This document shows positions 53,070 through 60,778 of a stretch of 64,000 nucleotides of DNA, in pieces; position 1 is the first letter of the stretch, and each line of letters opens with the position of its first letter. The notes under the pieces are model-generated. The model was not told the origin of the DNA and ran no database searches. It was given only the letters and a program-made list of their open reading frames with translations. The translations under genes were made by a program, and so were the position numbers. The DNA comes from Gelidibacter sediminis (lineage in GTDB: Bacteria > Bacteroidota > Bacteroidia > Flavobacteriales > Flavobacteriaceae). The stretch is from assembly GCF_004364975.1 (NCBI RefSeq), contig NZ_SOBW01000007.1:868001-932000 (forward strand), in the 5' to 3' direction.

Positions 53070-55829
53070 ATGACAAGTTTTCTAAAAGAAGTAGTACATT
53101 ATATACAAGAGGAAGAATTAGACATCGAAAATCTAACCTTCATTTTACCCAGCAAAAGAGCCGGAACATTTTTAAAAAACATCCTATCCCAAAGTATCGG
53201 TAACACCATTTTTGCACCTGAAATTCTTTCCATTGAAGAGTTTGTAGAGCAACTTTCCGAACTGAAGTATGCTTCCAATACAGAACTTCTATTTGAGTTC
53301 TACAAAGTATATAGAACCCTAACTCCAGAAGATCAACAAGAAACCTTTGATCAGTTTTCTAAATGGGGACAACTCCTGCTCCAGGACTTTAATGAAATTG
53401 ACCGTTATCTAATAGCGCCAGAGCACATTTTTGAGTATCTTAAATCTATTAAAGAACTAAACCATTGGTCATTATCTGAACAGCAGACCCCTTATATTAA
53501 AAATTATTTAGCATTTTGGAACCGCCTAAAACATTACTATACACTATTTAAAGAGACGTTAATTGTTTCAAAAAAAGGATATCAAGGTTTGGTTTATAGG
53601 GAGGCCGTAAACGGTATTGAAACCTATATAGCTTCCAACCCCAATAAACAGCATGTCTTTATTGGCTTTAATGCGTTAAATAAAGCTGAAGAACGCATCA
53701 TCCAAAACTTATTGGAACATAATTTAGCACGTATTTATTGGGACATTGACCAAACTTTTCTAAACAATCCTAACCACGACGCAGGTTTATTTATAAGGCA
53801 GCACCTTAAAGATTGGCCATATTTTAAGCACAACAAAGTGCAATGGATAGGCGACAATTACAGTTCTCAAAAAAATATTCAGACAATTGCAATTCCTAGA
53901 AATATTGGGCAAGTTAAATATATAGGTGAATTGTTAAATACATTGCCAATGGCTGATTTGAAAAAGACTGCCGTTGTATTGGGTGATGAAACACTTTTAA
54001 TGCCCCTACTCAATTCGATTCCAAATAGAGTAGACACCATTAATATTACAATGGGGCTCCCCCTAAAATCTGTGCCGCTGGCGTCTTTATTTGATGCAAT
54101 TTTTAAGATTCAAAAAAATCATACCAATGAACTGTACTATAAAGATGTGGCAGCAATTTTATCACACTCCTTTATCCAGTCTGTTTTAACTCAAGATGAC
54201 ATCAATTACAGCAGTCAGATTACCAATTATATTCAGAGTAACAATATTGTCAACATCTCTGTAGAAAAATTAATAAGCTTGGCAGCAGCCAAAGAAGATG
54301 TGGTAAGGCTCTTATTTAAATCGTGGCAAAATGATCCGGAAGAAGCGCTAAAAAACTGCGCACAACTCATTTTAACCCTAAAAGCACAACTTGATATTGA
54401 AAAATCAAAACATCTATTGGCCCTAGAGTATCTATACCGATTTAATCAAATCTTCAATGAACTCCAACGATACAATACAAAATACAAACTCATTAGCAAC
54501 AGCACCACGCTCTATTATCTATACAAAGAATTATTGAGCAGTGAAACTTTAGATTTTCAAGGAGAGCCTTTACAAGGACTCCAAATTATGGGGATGTTGG
54601 AATCTCGGGTGCTCGACTTTGAAACGGTGATTATCTCTTCCGTCAACGAAGGCATCCTTCCGGCAGGAAAAACCACAAATTCTTTTATCCCTTTTGATGT
54701 TAAACTTGAAAATGGATTGCCCACCTATAAAGAGAAAGACGCAGTCTATACGTATCACTTCTACCGCCTTTTACAACGGGCAAAAAACGTCTATATCATT
54801 TACAACACGGAACCTGACGTTTTAAACGGGGGTGAGAAAAGTAGATTTATAACGCAACTTCAAATTGAAAACATACATGACATTACACATAGCATTGTTG
54901 TACCAAAGGTGGAAGTTGCCCAAAAATCGCCAATAATCATTAAGAAAACCGCATCTGTTTCTGAACGCTTACAGCAAATTGCGACTAACGGCTTTTCACC
55001 GTCATCGCTAACCAATTACATCAGGAACCCAATTGATTTTTACTATCAAAAAGTATTGAAGGTTCAGAGTTTTGAGGATGTTGAAGAGACGGTTGCTGCA
55101 AATACTTTAGGAAGTGTGATACATCAAACTCTAGAAGATTTTTACGTCCCTTATAAAGGGCAATTCCTGACAGAAGCGAGCTTAAAGCATATGAAGACGC
55201 TCATTAAAGATACGGTTACGCTACATTTTAAAGCCTTGTACAAGGAAGGTGATATGACTAAGGGTAAGAATCTTATCATTCTTGAAGTTGCTAAGCGATA
55301 TGTATCAAATTTCATTACAAAAGAGATGGAAACGCTGAAAGCCGGTCATCAGATTAAGATAATAGATTTGGAAAAAGATCTGAACGTAAAAGTGGACATC
55401 CCTGAATTAGATTTTCCTGTACATTTAAGAGGTTCTGTAGACCGAATTGACGAATTTGATGGTACCTTGAGAATAATTGATTATAAATCAGGAAAAGTTA
55501 GCCAGGGCCAGGTAGAGATTGTTGAATGGGAAGATATCAGTCTGGACTATACCAAATACAGCAAAAGCTTTCAGGTTTTGGCCTATGCCTATATGCTGAA
55601 TGAAACCGAAACCTTAACGCACCCTATTGAAGCAGGGATTATTTCCTTCAAAAACCTTCAGGGCGATTACTTTTTAAAGTTTGGAAAAAAACCTTCCGCA
55701 AGAAGTCAAAATAAAGAGCAACAGATTTCATCAGAAACCTTAGAGGCATTTTATTTAGAATTGAAGAAATTGATTTTAGAGATTATGAATCCTGAAATTG
55801 ATTTTATTGAAAAAGACGTCAGTCATTAA
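53070..55829 (+). CDS. AddB-like PD-(D/E)XK nuclease subunit
   Basis: 919-residue partner of the AddA-like protein. The N-terminal two thirds are a degraded UvrD-type helicase without a clean Walker A (early segment FILPSKRAGTFLK), as in AddB. The C-terminal nuclease (about 660-915) has SPSSLTNYIRNP, then LGSVIHQTLEDFY and RIIDYKSGKVSQ, with the Asp-x-Lys core. In classical AddB four cysteines bind an iron-sulfur cluster around this nuclease; here the usual cysteine before PxxFY is an asparagine (RNPIDFYY) and no matching cysteine set is seen at the C terminus, so the cluster is probably absent. Followed by a shared terminator with tRNA-Ala. Confidence 0.88.
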   Translation: MTSFLKEVVHYIQEEELDIENLTFILPSKRAGTFLKNILSQSIGNTIFAPEILSIEEFVEQLSELKYASNTELLFEFYKVYRTLTPEDQQETFDQFSKWGQLLLQDFNEIDRYLIAPEHIFEYLKSIKELNHWSLSEQQTPYIKNYLAFWNRLKHYYTLFKETLIVSKKGYQGLVYREAVNGIETYIASNPNKQHVFIGFNALNKAEERIIQNLLEHNLARIYWDIDQTFLNNPNHDAGLFIRQHLKDWPYFKHNKVQWIGDNYSSQKNIQTIAIPRNIGQVKYIGELLNTLPMADLKKTAVVLGDETLLMPLLNSIPNRVDTINITMGLPLKSVPLASLFDAIFKIQKNHTNELYYKDVAAILSHSFIQSVLTQDDINYSSQITNYIQSNNIVNISVEKLISLAAAKEDVVRLLFKSWQNDPEEALKNCAQLILTLKAQLDIEKSKHLLALEYLYRFNQIFNELQRYNTKYKLISNSTTLYYLYKELLSSETLDFQGEPLQGLQIMGMLESRVLDFETVIISSVNEGILPAGKTTNSFIPFDVKLENGLPTYKEKDAVYTYHFYRLLQRAKNVYIIYNTEPDVLNGGEKSRFITQLQIENIHDITHSIVVPKVEVAQKSPIIIKKTASVSERLQQIATNGFSPSSLTNYIRNPIDFYYQKVLKVQSFEDVEETVAANTLGSVIHQTLEDFYVPYKGQFLTEASLKHMKTLIKDTVTLHFKALYKEGDMTKGKNLIILEVAKRYVSNFITKEMETLKAGHQIKIIDLEKDLNVKVDIPELDFPVHLRGSVDRIDEFDGTLRIIDYKSGKVSQGQVEIVEWEDISLDYTKYSKSFQVLAYAYMLNETETLTHPIEAGIISFKNLQGDYFLKFGKKPSARSQNKEQQISSETLEAFYLELKKLILEIMNPEIDFIEKDVSH

Positions 55830-55865
55830 TGTGTAGACCAATAAGTTTACAAGGTGCATTAAATC

Positions 55866-55895
55866 AAAAAAGCAACGCTCCAGCGTTGCTTTTTC
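55866..55895. terminator. Bidirectional terminator, AddB-like gene and tRNA-Ala
   Basis: AGCAACGCT (55871-55879) pairs with AGCGTTGCT (55882-55890), extended by an A-run and a T-run. It lies between the convergent gene and tRNA, 5 nt from the tRNA 3' end. Confidence 0.92.
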
Positions 55896-55899
55896 TATG

Positions 55900-55973
55900 T
55901 GGAGAAGATCGGGCTCGAACCGACGACCTCTTGGCTGCCAGCCAAGCGCTCTAGCCAACTGAGCTACATCCCC
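55900..55973 (-). tRNA. tRNA-Ala (GGC)
   Basis: 74-nt tRNA with a full cloverleaf. The anticodon loop is CTGGCAG, giving anticodon GGC, which reads GCC and GCU alanine codons. The acceptor stem contains the G3-U70 wobble pair that is the identity element of alanine tRNA. One U-U mismatch lies at acceptor position 6-67. The T loop is TTCGAGC. The CCA end is not encoded. A broken GIY-YIG gene ends with its stop codon on the first base of the tRNA. Confidence 0.95.
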
Positions 55974-56164
55974 TAATTATGATTGCGCCACCTTCTACCG
56001 GCAGCAGACTTTAAATACTTTTCTCGCGTTCTAGCGTCTATCCTAGTTTCGAATTTTTCCAAATGAAATAATTCCCAAGGTTTAAATGCGTTTGTTGACC
56101 TAACTTGTCCAAAATTATGTGTTTTCAGTCTCTCTTCAAAATCTGACGACAAACATAAGTAATT
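55973..56164 (-). pseudogene. Remnant of a GIY-YIG nuclease, N-terminal half missing
   Basis: A 63-codon open frame on the minus strand with no start codon, preceded by a stop at 56165-56167. It translates to the C-terminal part of a small GIY-YIG endonuclease-domain protein: a LSSDFEERLKTHNFGQV stretch, TNAFKPWELFHLEKFETR, and REKYLKSAAGRRWR, all close to the family in Bacteroidota. The GIY-YIG motif and the first about 20 residues are missing. The stop codon TAG at 55973-55975 overlaps the first base of tRNA-Ala. Intact genes of this type commonly lie beside tRNA genes in this phylum, so this is a decayed copy. Confidence 0.8.
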
Positions 56165-56167
56165 TTA

Positions 56168-56769
56168 ATCAATGCTAAGCCGCCCACAACCAAAATTGAC
56201 AAGGGAAAGCTTATATAAATTCCATCAAAAATAGCATTATTATCCCAAATCCTTCTAAAAAAACATTTCGTCTTACCTCACAAAGCATCATGGGTTTACT
56301 ATCCTTATAATTAACCAATACCCCTTGTTTAAGAGCATTTGTACTTTATGCCGTGAGGCTTAACAAATTTACCAACTCTTATCTAAAATAAAGTCGCCTT
56401 TAGATTAAAGCAAAGCCTGAACTAAAAGTAAATTAATTTTTCATTTGAATTGATCTTTTTTAAAAATTATTAAGCAGGAAACATCAGATTTATCTATGAC
56501 TACTGATTATAAAGGGATTAAAATATTGATAAAAGGTAAAACAATTATTTTGTACTGCTCCTCAAATGTGAAATGGTGTTTACTTAATTATTTTAACAGA
56601 ATCCTACACTAAGGAAGCGTCCTATAGAATGTTAACTCATCTAACTTCTACCAAAAAATGAATTGATATCGAGAGATGGTCATACGATTGCAAAATTTTG
56701 TATAGACTCATAAAAAACAACCTTCATGTCTAATTAAAATACTACTTTTCGGCTTAAATTGACTTAAAA
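56168..56769. other. Gene-free AT-rich region
   Basis: About 600 nt upstream of the GIY-YIG remnant and before the GNAT gene. No frame, tRNA, terminator or repeat that I can support on either strand. It may be decayed sequence linked to the remnant. Confidence 0.4.
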
Positions 56770-57270
56770 ATGATTCGGAAGGCAACTTCATCAGACATTA
56801 ATGCTATCCTCATAGTAACTAAGGCATGCGCTAAAACAATGGTTGACAAGGGTATTTACCAATGGAACGAGCATTATCCCAATGCAGCAGCTTTTGAAAA
56901 GGATATCCAAAGACATGAACTGTATGTTTTAACCCATAAGGAGGCCATTATTGGCTCTATTGTCATTTCTACCATGATGGATGCGGAATATGAACCGATA
57001 TCCTGGTTAACACCAAATAGGAATAATTTGTACATTCATAGGTTATCAGTACATCCCAATTATCAAGGACAGGGATATGCACAACAACTGATGTATTTTG
57101 CAGAAACATTCGGAAAAGATCATGGTTTTGCTTCGATACGTTTGGATACATTTTCGCAAAACCATAGAAATCAAAAATTTTACGAACTTCGCAATTATAA
57201 ACGTTTGGGCTCTATTTATTTTCCAAAACAAAGCGAACATCCATTCTATTGTTACGAGTACGTCCTGTGA
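56770..57270 (+). CDS. GNAT-family N-acetyltransferase
   Basis: 166-residue acetyltransferase. The acetyl-CoA loop is in HPNYQGQGYAQQLM (Q/RxxGxG/A-type), after the RLSVHP strand, and the C-terminal FYELRNYKRLGSIYF fits motif B. Substrate is unknown; the family includes amino-acid, antibiotic and protein acetyltransferases. It ends in a 4-nt GTGA overlap with the MATE gene, so they are probably co-transcribed and translationally coupled. Confidence 0.88.
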   Translation: MIRKATSSDINAILIVTKACAKTMVDKGIYQWNEHYPNAAAFEKDIQRHELYVLTHKEAIIGSIVISTMMDAEYEPISWLTPNRNNLYIHRLSVHPNYQGQGYAQQLMYFAETFGKDHGFASIRLDTFSQNHRNQKFYELRNYKRLGSIYFPKQSEHPFYCYEYVL

Positions 57271-58601
57271 AATCAGCCATCAGTTTAAAAAATATTAATC
57301 GCATTGCGATCCCTGCACTTATTGCTGGCGTATCAGAACCAATTTTGTCAATAACGGATACCGCCATTGTGGGTAATATTGACATCAATGCCACAGAGTC
57401 ATTAGCCGCTGTCGGTATTGTGGGCGCCTTTATTTCTATGCTCATATGGGTTTTGGGTCAAACCCGTAGCGCCATATCATCAATTGTCTCTCAGTATCTA
57501 GGCTCAGACCGATTGGAGGATATCAAATCTTTGCCTGCACAAGCCATTTTTATCATTACGTCATTAAGTATTCTCATTATTTTAGGCACCTATCCATTTG
57601 CCCAATTTATTTTTAAACTTTATAACGCCACTGGATTGATATTGGAATACTGTGTGGCCTACTACAGAATCCGAGTATTCGGGTTTCCGTTTACCTTATT
57701 TACCATTGCAGTCTTCGGCGCATTTCGAGGCCTTCAAAATACATTTTATCCAATGATTATCGCTATAATAGGTGCTTCTACAAATATTATTTTGGATATT
57801 ATTTTGGTGTATGGTATCAATGGCCATATTGCTCCCATGAATATAAAAGGTGCTGCCTATGCCAGTGTTATCGCACAATTATTAATGGCTATATGCTCTG
57901 CTTATTTTCTATTGACAAAAACAATCATTCCACTTAAAGTCAGCTTCCCGTTCAATAAAGAAATCAAGCAATTTTTATTGATGATTGCCAATCTTTTTGT
58001 CAGAACTTTGGCTTTAAATGTCACCCTATATTTTGCCAATGCTTACGCTACCAGCTACGGAAAAGAATATATTGCGGCCTATACCATTGCAATTAATCTA
58101 TGGTTTTTGGGCGCATTTATTATTGATGGTTATGCCAGTGCAGGGAATATACTTTCCGGAAAACTGTATGGCGCCAACAGACCCGATTTGCTCATAGCGC
58201 TGAGCAATAAACTTATAAAGTATGGCATCTTGGTGGGTGTTGGATTAGCTGGTGTTGGGGCACTTTTGTACTATCCATTAGGCCATTTGTTTTCTAATGA
58301 CCCAGCAGTTTTAACAGCCTTTAATGAAGTGTTTTGGATTGTGCTGTTAATGCAACCCATTTGTGCCTTGGCTTTTATATTTGATGGGATGTTTAAAGGC
58401 CTGGGACGTATGAAATACCTGCGAAATGTATTATTGGGAGCCACATTTCTTGTATTTTTGCCAGTGCTCCTCTATTTAGACCATTTGGGATATCAGCTGT
58501 ACGCGATTTTTATTGCAATGACTTTGTGGATGGTGGCAAGAGGATTGCCCTTAATCATTAAATTTAGAAAACTCTTTTTACCAAGTCATGAAAACCATTA
58601 A
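57267..58601 (+). CDS. MATE-family efflux transporter
   Basis: 444-residue inner-membrane antiporter with about twelve helices, exporting cationic drugs or metabolites against Na+ or H+. The start is taken as GTG at 57267, which overlaps the GNAT stop by 4 nt; an upstream TTG would lie within the previous gene. Seen: PALIAGVSEPILSITDTAIVGN near the start, then AVGIVGAFISML, the FGAFRGLQNTFYPM segment and the second-half counterpart DGMFKGLGRMKYL, all typical of the DinF-like branch. Substrate unknown. Confidence 0.9.
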   Translation: MKSAISLKNINRIAIPALIAGVSEPILSITDTAIVGNIDINATESLAAVGIVGAFISMLIWVLGQTRSAISSIVSQYLGSDRLEDIKSLPAQAIFIITSLSILIILGTYPFAQFIFKLYNATGLILEYCVAYYRIRVFGFPFTLFTIAVFGAFRGLQNTFYPMIIAIIGASTNIILDIILVYGINGHIAPMNIKGAAYASVIAQLLMAICSAYFLLTKTIIPLKVSFPFNKEIKQFLLMIANLFVRTLALNVTLYFANAYATSYGKEYIAAYTIAINLWFLGAFIIDGYASAGNILSGKLYGANRPDLLIALSNKLIKYGILVGVGLAGVGALLYYPLGHLFSNDPAVLTAFNEVFWIVLLMQPICALAFIFDGMFKGLGRMKYLRNVLLGATFLVFLPVLLYLDHLGYQLYAIFIAMTLWMVARGLPLIIKFRKLFLPSHENH

Positions 58602-58628
58602 CTTTGGCAACAAATTATTACAAAAACT

Positions 58629-58727
58629 ATGGAATTTTTAAATTTTTTAGGCGGCAACGGTCTGTTTTTAATCTTAGCTATTGTGTTAATTGTAGTGTAT
58701 ATCTATAACCGCAGAAAGAACAAATAA
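58629..58727 (+). CDS. 32-residue single-helix membrane peptide
   Basis: Short frame starting at ATG 58629 and ending TAA at 58725. It has a short N-terminal stretch, one hydrophobic helix (about residues 11-26) and a basic tail NRRKNK, so it would insert with the tail in the cytosol. Similar tiny membrane peptides occur in Bacteroidota and escape normal gene calling. Its 3' end lies 2 nt from the convergent oxygenase gene. It may belong to the MATE unit, 27 nt downstream of its stop codon. Confidence 0.5.
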   Translation: MEFLNFLGGNGLFLILAIVLIVVYIYNRRKNK

Positions 58728-58729
58728 TA

Positions 58730-59374
58730 TTAACGCGTTTTTAACCACCCTGTAATACTCAATCTTTGAGAGTTGGTAACTGGCCTTACCTCGTGTTCCA
58801 GAATTTGACTTTCAAAGATAACTACTCGCCCAGGATAAGGATAAATTACTTTTTCCACTTCCTTTCCATTAGCGTCCAAATACAATACCAATTCGCCACC
58901 ATAATCCGCCAACCAGTCTGCTTCATTCAAATAACATACGAATGAAAGTTTACGTCGATCGTCATTTTGAAAAGTATCTAAATGCCGTTTATAAAACGTG
59001 CCCTGAGGATAGACTGCATAATGGAATTCCTTGCGCAAAATCCCTAAAAAACAGGTTTTGTTGAGATAACTGATCAAACTATTAATTTTAGTAAAGAACA
59101 GGTTTTCTGCCGTATTGGTATGCGTCTCATCAATCCATAAAATGACATCGCCCCTAATCGATTTCACAATCACTTCATTTACCCTATTGCCAATTGCCGC
59201 CTTTTTAAACACATCTTCTTCGTGCTTTTCAATTAAAGATTGTCGCAATACCTGCACCTCCTCTTCCGTAAAAAAGTCTTCAACAACGGCATACTTTTGC
59301 GCAATGATATCCTCTATAATCCGTTCGTATAAAGGATTTTCAACAAATGCAATTTCTTCAAAAAGTTGGTTCAT
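58730..59374 (-). CDS. 2-oxoglutarate/Fe(II)-dependent oxygenase
   Basis: 214-residue jelly-roll oxygenase. The iron ligands are His131 and Asp133 in KRHLDTFQ and His194 in ILEHEVRP; Arg204 in SQRLSI likely binds 2-oxoglutarate. This is the prolyl-4-hydroxylase-like fold, but substrate (protein, small molecule or nucleic acid) is not clear. Similar proteins in other bacteria hydroxylate proline or modify ribosomal proteins. It is convergent with the 32-residue peptide and divergent from queD, which starts 97 nt away. Confidence 0.9.
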   Translation of the reverse strand: MNQLFEEIAFVENPLYERIIEDIIAQKYAVVEDFFTEEEVQVLRQSLIEKHEEDVFKKAAIGNRVNEVIVKSIRGDVILWIDETHTNTAENLFFTKINSLISYLNKTCFLGILRKEFHYAVYPQGTFYKRHLDTFQNDDRRKLSFVCYLNEADWLADYGGELVLYLDANGKEVEKVIYPYPGRVVIFESQILEHEVRPVTNSQRLSITGWLKTR

Positions 59375-59445
59375 TAAAAAAGTGTATTATAAGGATATTT
59401 ATCGGCCAAATGTAATCTAAAAACGGTTTCCTTTTACAAATTGAA

Positions 59446-59453
59446 TATCTTTG
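59446..59453 (+). promoter_or_regulatory. -7 element of queD
   Basis: TATCTTTG, a perfect TAnnTTTG match, 17 nt before the queD ATG. The -33 TTG is weak (a TTT stretch near 59427). Confidence 0.5.
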
Positions 59454-59470
59454 CAGTAAATTGATGCGCT

Positions 59471-59920
59471 ATGAGCAAAATCCGAATTACCAAACAATTT
59501 TCTTTCGAGACTGGCCACGCCCTTTATGGCTATGATGGCAAATGCAAAAATGTACACGGACACAGTTATAAACTGTCAGTAACAGTTATTGGGACACCAA
59601 TAAGCGATACGTCTAACGTAAAGTATGGGATGGTTATTGACTTTTCTGATTTAAAAAAAATCGTAAAAACAGAAATTGTCGATGTTTTTGATCACGCTAC
59701 GGTATTTAACAAAAACACACCGCACGTGGAGTTGGCAAAAGAACTGGAAGCTAGAGATCATAACGTGCTATTGGTTGACTACCAACCTACTAGCGAAATG
59801 ATGGTGATTGATTTTGCGCAAAAGATCAAAAAACATTTGCCTGAAAACATACAACTATATGCCTTGCGACTTCAGGAGACGGATACCAGTTTTGCAGAAT
59901 GGTATGCGAGTGATAACTAA
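59471..59920 (+). CDS. queD: 6-carboxytetrahydropterin synthase
   Basis: 149-residue enzyme of queuosine and deazapurine biosynthesis, converting dihydroneopterin triphosphate to 6-carboxytetrahydropterin. The zinc histidines are His16 (FETGHALYG), His29 and His31 (KNVHGHSYKL), and Cys25 (DGKCKNVHGH) is the catalytic cysteine, which separates it from the PTPS of animals. C-terminal QETDTSFAEW fits the family. No other que genes are close. A heptad repeat tract follows 6 nt after its stop codon. Confidence 0.92.
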   Translation: MSKIRITKQFSFETGHALYGYDGKCKNVHGHSYKLSVTVIGTPISDTSNVKYGMVIDFSDLKKIVKTEIVDVFDHATVFNKNTPHVELAKELEARDHNVLLVDYQPTSEMMVIDFAQKIKKHLPENIQLYALRLQETDTSFAEWYASDN

Positions 59921-59925
59921 GGTTT

Positions 59926-59981
59926 AGTTGGCAGTACTCAGTTGGCAGTACTCAGTTGACGGTATTCAGTTTCTAGTGTTT
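59926..59981 (+). repeat. Intergenic 7-bp-period tract (AGTNNNN units)
   Basis: Eight consecutive heptamers on the plus strand: AGTTGGC, AGTACTC, AGTTGGC, AGTACTC, AGTTGAC, GGTATTC, AGTTTCT, AGTGTTT. The first four are two exact 14-bp repeats, then the tract decays. It starts 6 nt after the queD stop codon and lies before lpxH, like the two tracts at 2.70 and 8.79 kb. Confidence 0.8.
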
Positions 59982-60013
59982 AATTTTGAAGTTCTTGCTT
60001 TGGCAGGAATTAA

Positions 60014-60021
60014 TATCTTTG
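60014..60021 (+). promoter_or_regulatory. -7-like element directly before lpxH
   Basis: TATCTTTG, a perfect match, ends 4 nt before the lpxH ATG. A TTG at 59995-59997 lies with a 16-nt spacer, near the usual range. Confidence 0.45.
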
Positions 60022-60025
60022 TTTG

Positions 60026-60778
60026 ATGAATATTCCCAAAGGAAAAAAAATTTACTTTGCTTCTGACAATCATTTGGGAGCACCTACATCAGAACAGTCT
60101 TTTCCGCGCGAAAAGAAATTTGTAGCCTGGTTAGACGACATCAAAGACGATGCGGCAGCTATATTTCTTCTCGGCGATTTATTCGATTTTTGGTTTGAAT
60201 ACAAAACTGTCGTTCCTAAAGGATTTACCCGAACTTTAGGGAAACTTGCTGAAATAAGCGATTCTGGCATTCCCATTTACTATTTCGTGGGGAATCACGA
60301 TTTATGGATGCACGGTTATTTTGAGGAAGAACTCAACATTGAAGTCTTTCATCAACCTAAAGAATTCATTTTCAACAATAAACTGTTTTTTATTGGTCAT
60401 GGTGATGGTTTGGGACCACACGACAAAGGTTATAAACGCATGAAAAAAGTGTTTACCAATCCGTTTTTTAAATGGTGCTTTAGATGGCTCCACCCAGACT
60501 TAGGCGTGAAACTTGCCCAGCACCTCTCGGTTAAAAATAGATTAATTTCAGGCGATGATGATGCCAAGTTTTTAGGTGAAGATAAAGAGTGGCTTATTCA
60601 GTATTCCAGGCGAAAACTGGAAGACAAACACCGCGATTATTTTGTATTTGGCCACCGCCATTTGCCTTTGGAAATTAAATTGAATGAGACATCTACGTAT
60701 TTCAACTTAGGCGATTGGATTCAATACTATACCTATGGTGTTTTTGACGGAGAAACCTTTCAGTTAAATACCTATTAG
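60026..60778 (+). CDS. lpxH: UDP-2,3-diacylglucosamine pyrophosphatase-like phosphoesterase
   Basis: 250-residue calcineurin-type metallophosphoesterase that, by family, cleaves UDP-diacylglucosamine to lipid X in lipid A synthesis. The metal-site motifs appear in order: SDNHLG (Asp and His), GDLFDFWFEY, FVGNHD, GHGDGLG and FGHRHLP. The start is the ATG at 60026, one codon after a TTG that would add only one residue. Length is usual for the Bacteroidota form. It ends in a 4-nt overlap with the convergent MFS gene. Confidence 0.88.
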   Translation: MNIPKGKKIYFASDNHLGAPTSEQSFPREKKFVAWLDDIKDDAAAIFLLGDLFDFWFEYKTVVPKGFTRTLGKLAEISDSGIPIYYFVGNHDLWMHGYFEEELNIEVFHQPKEFIFNNKLFFIGHGDGLGPHDKGYKRMKKVFTNPFFKWCFRWLHPDLGVKLAQHLSVKNRLISGDDDAKFLGEDKEWLIQYSRRKLEDKHRDYFVFGHRHLPLEIKLNETSTYFNLGDWIQYYTYGVFDGETFQLNTY

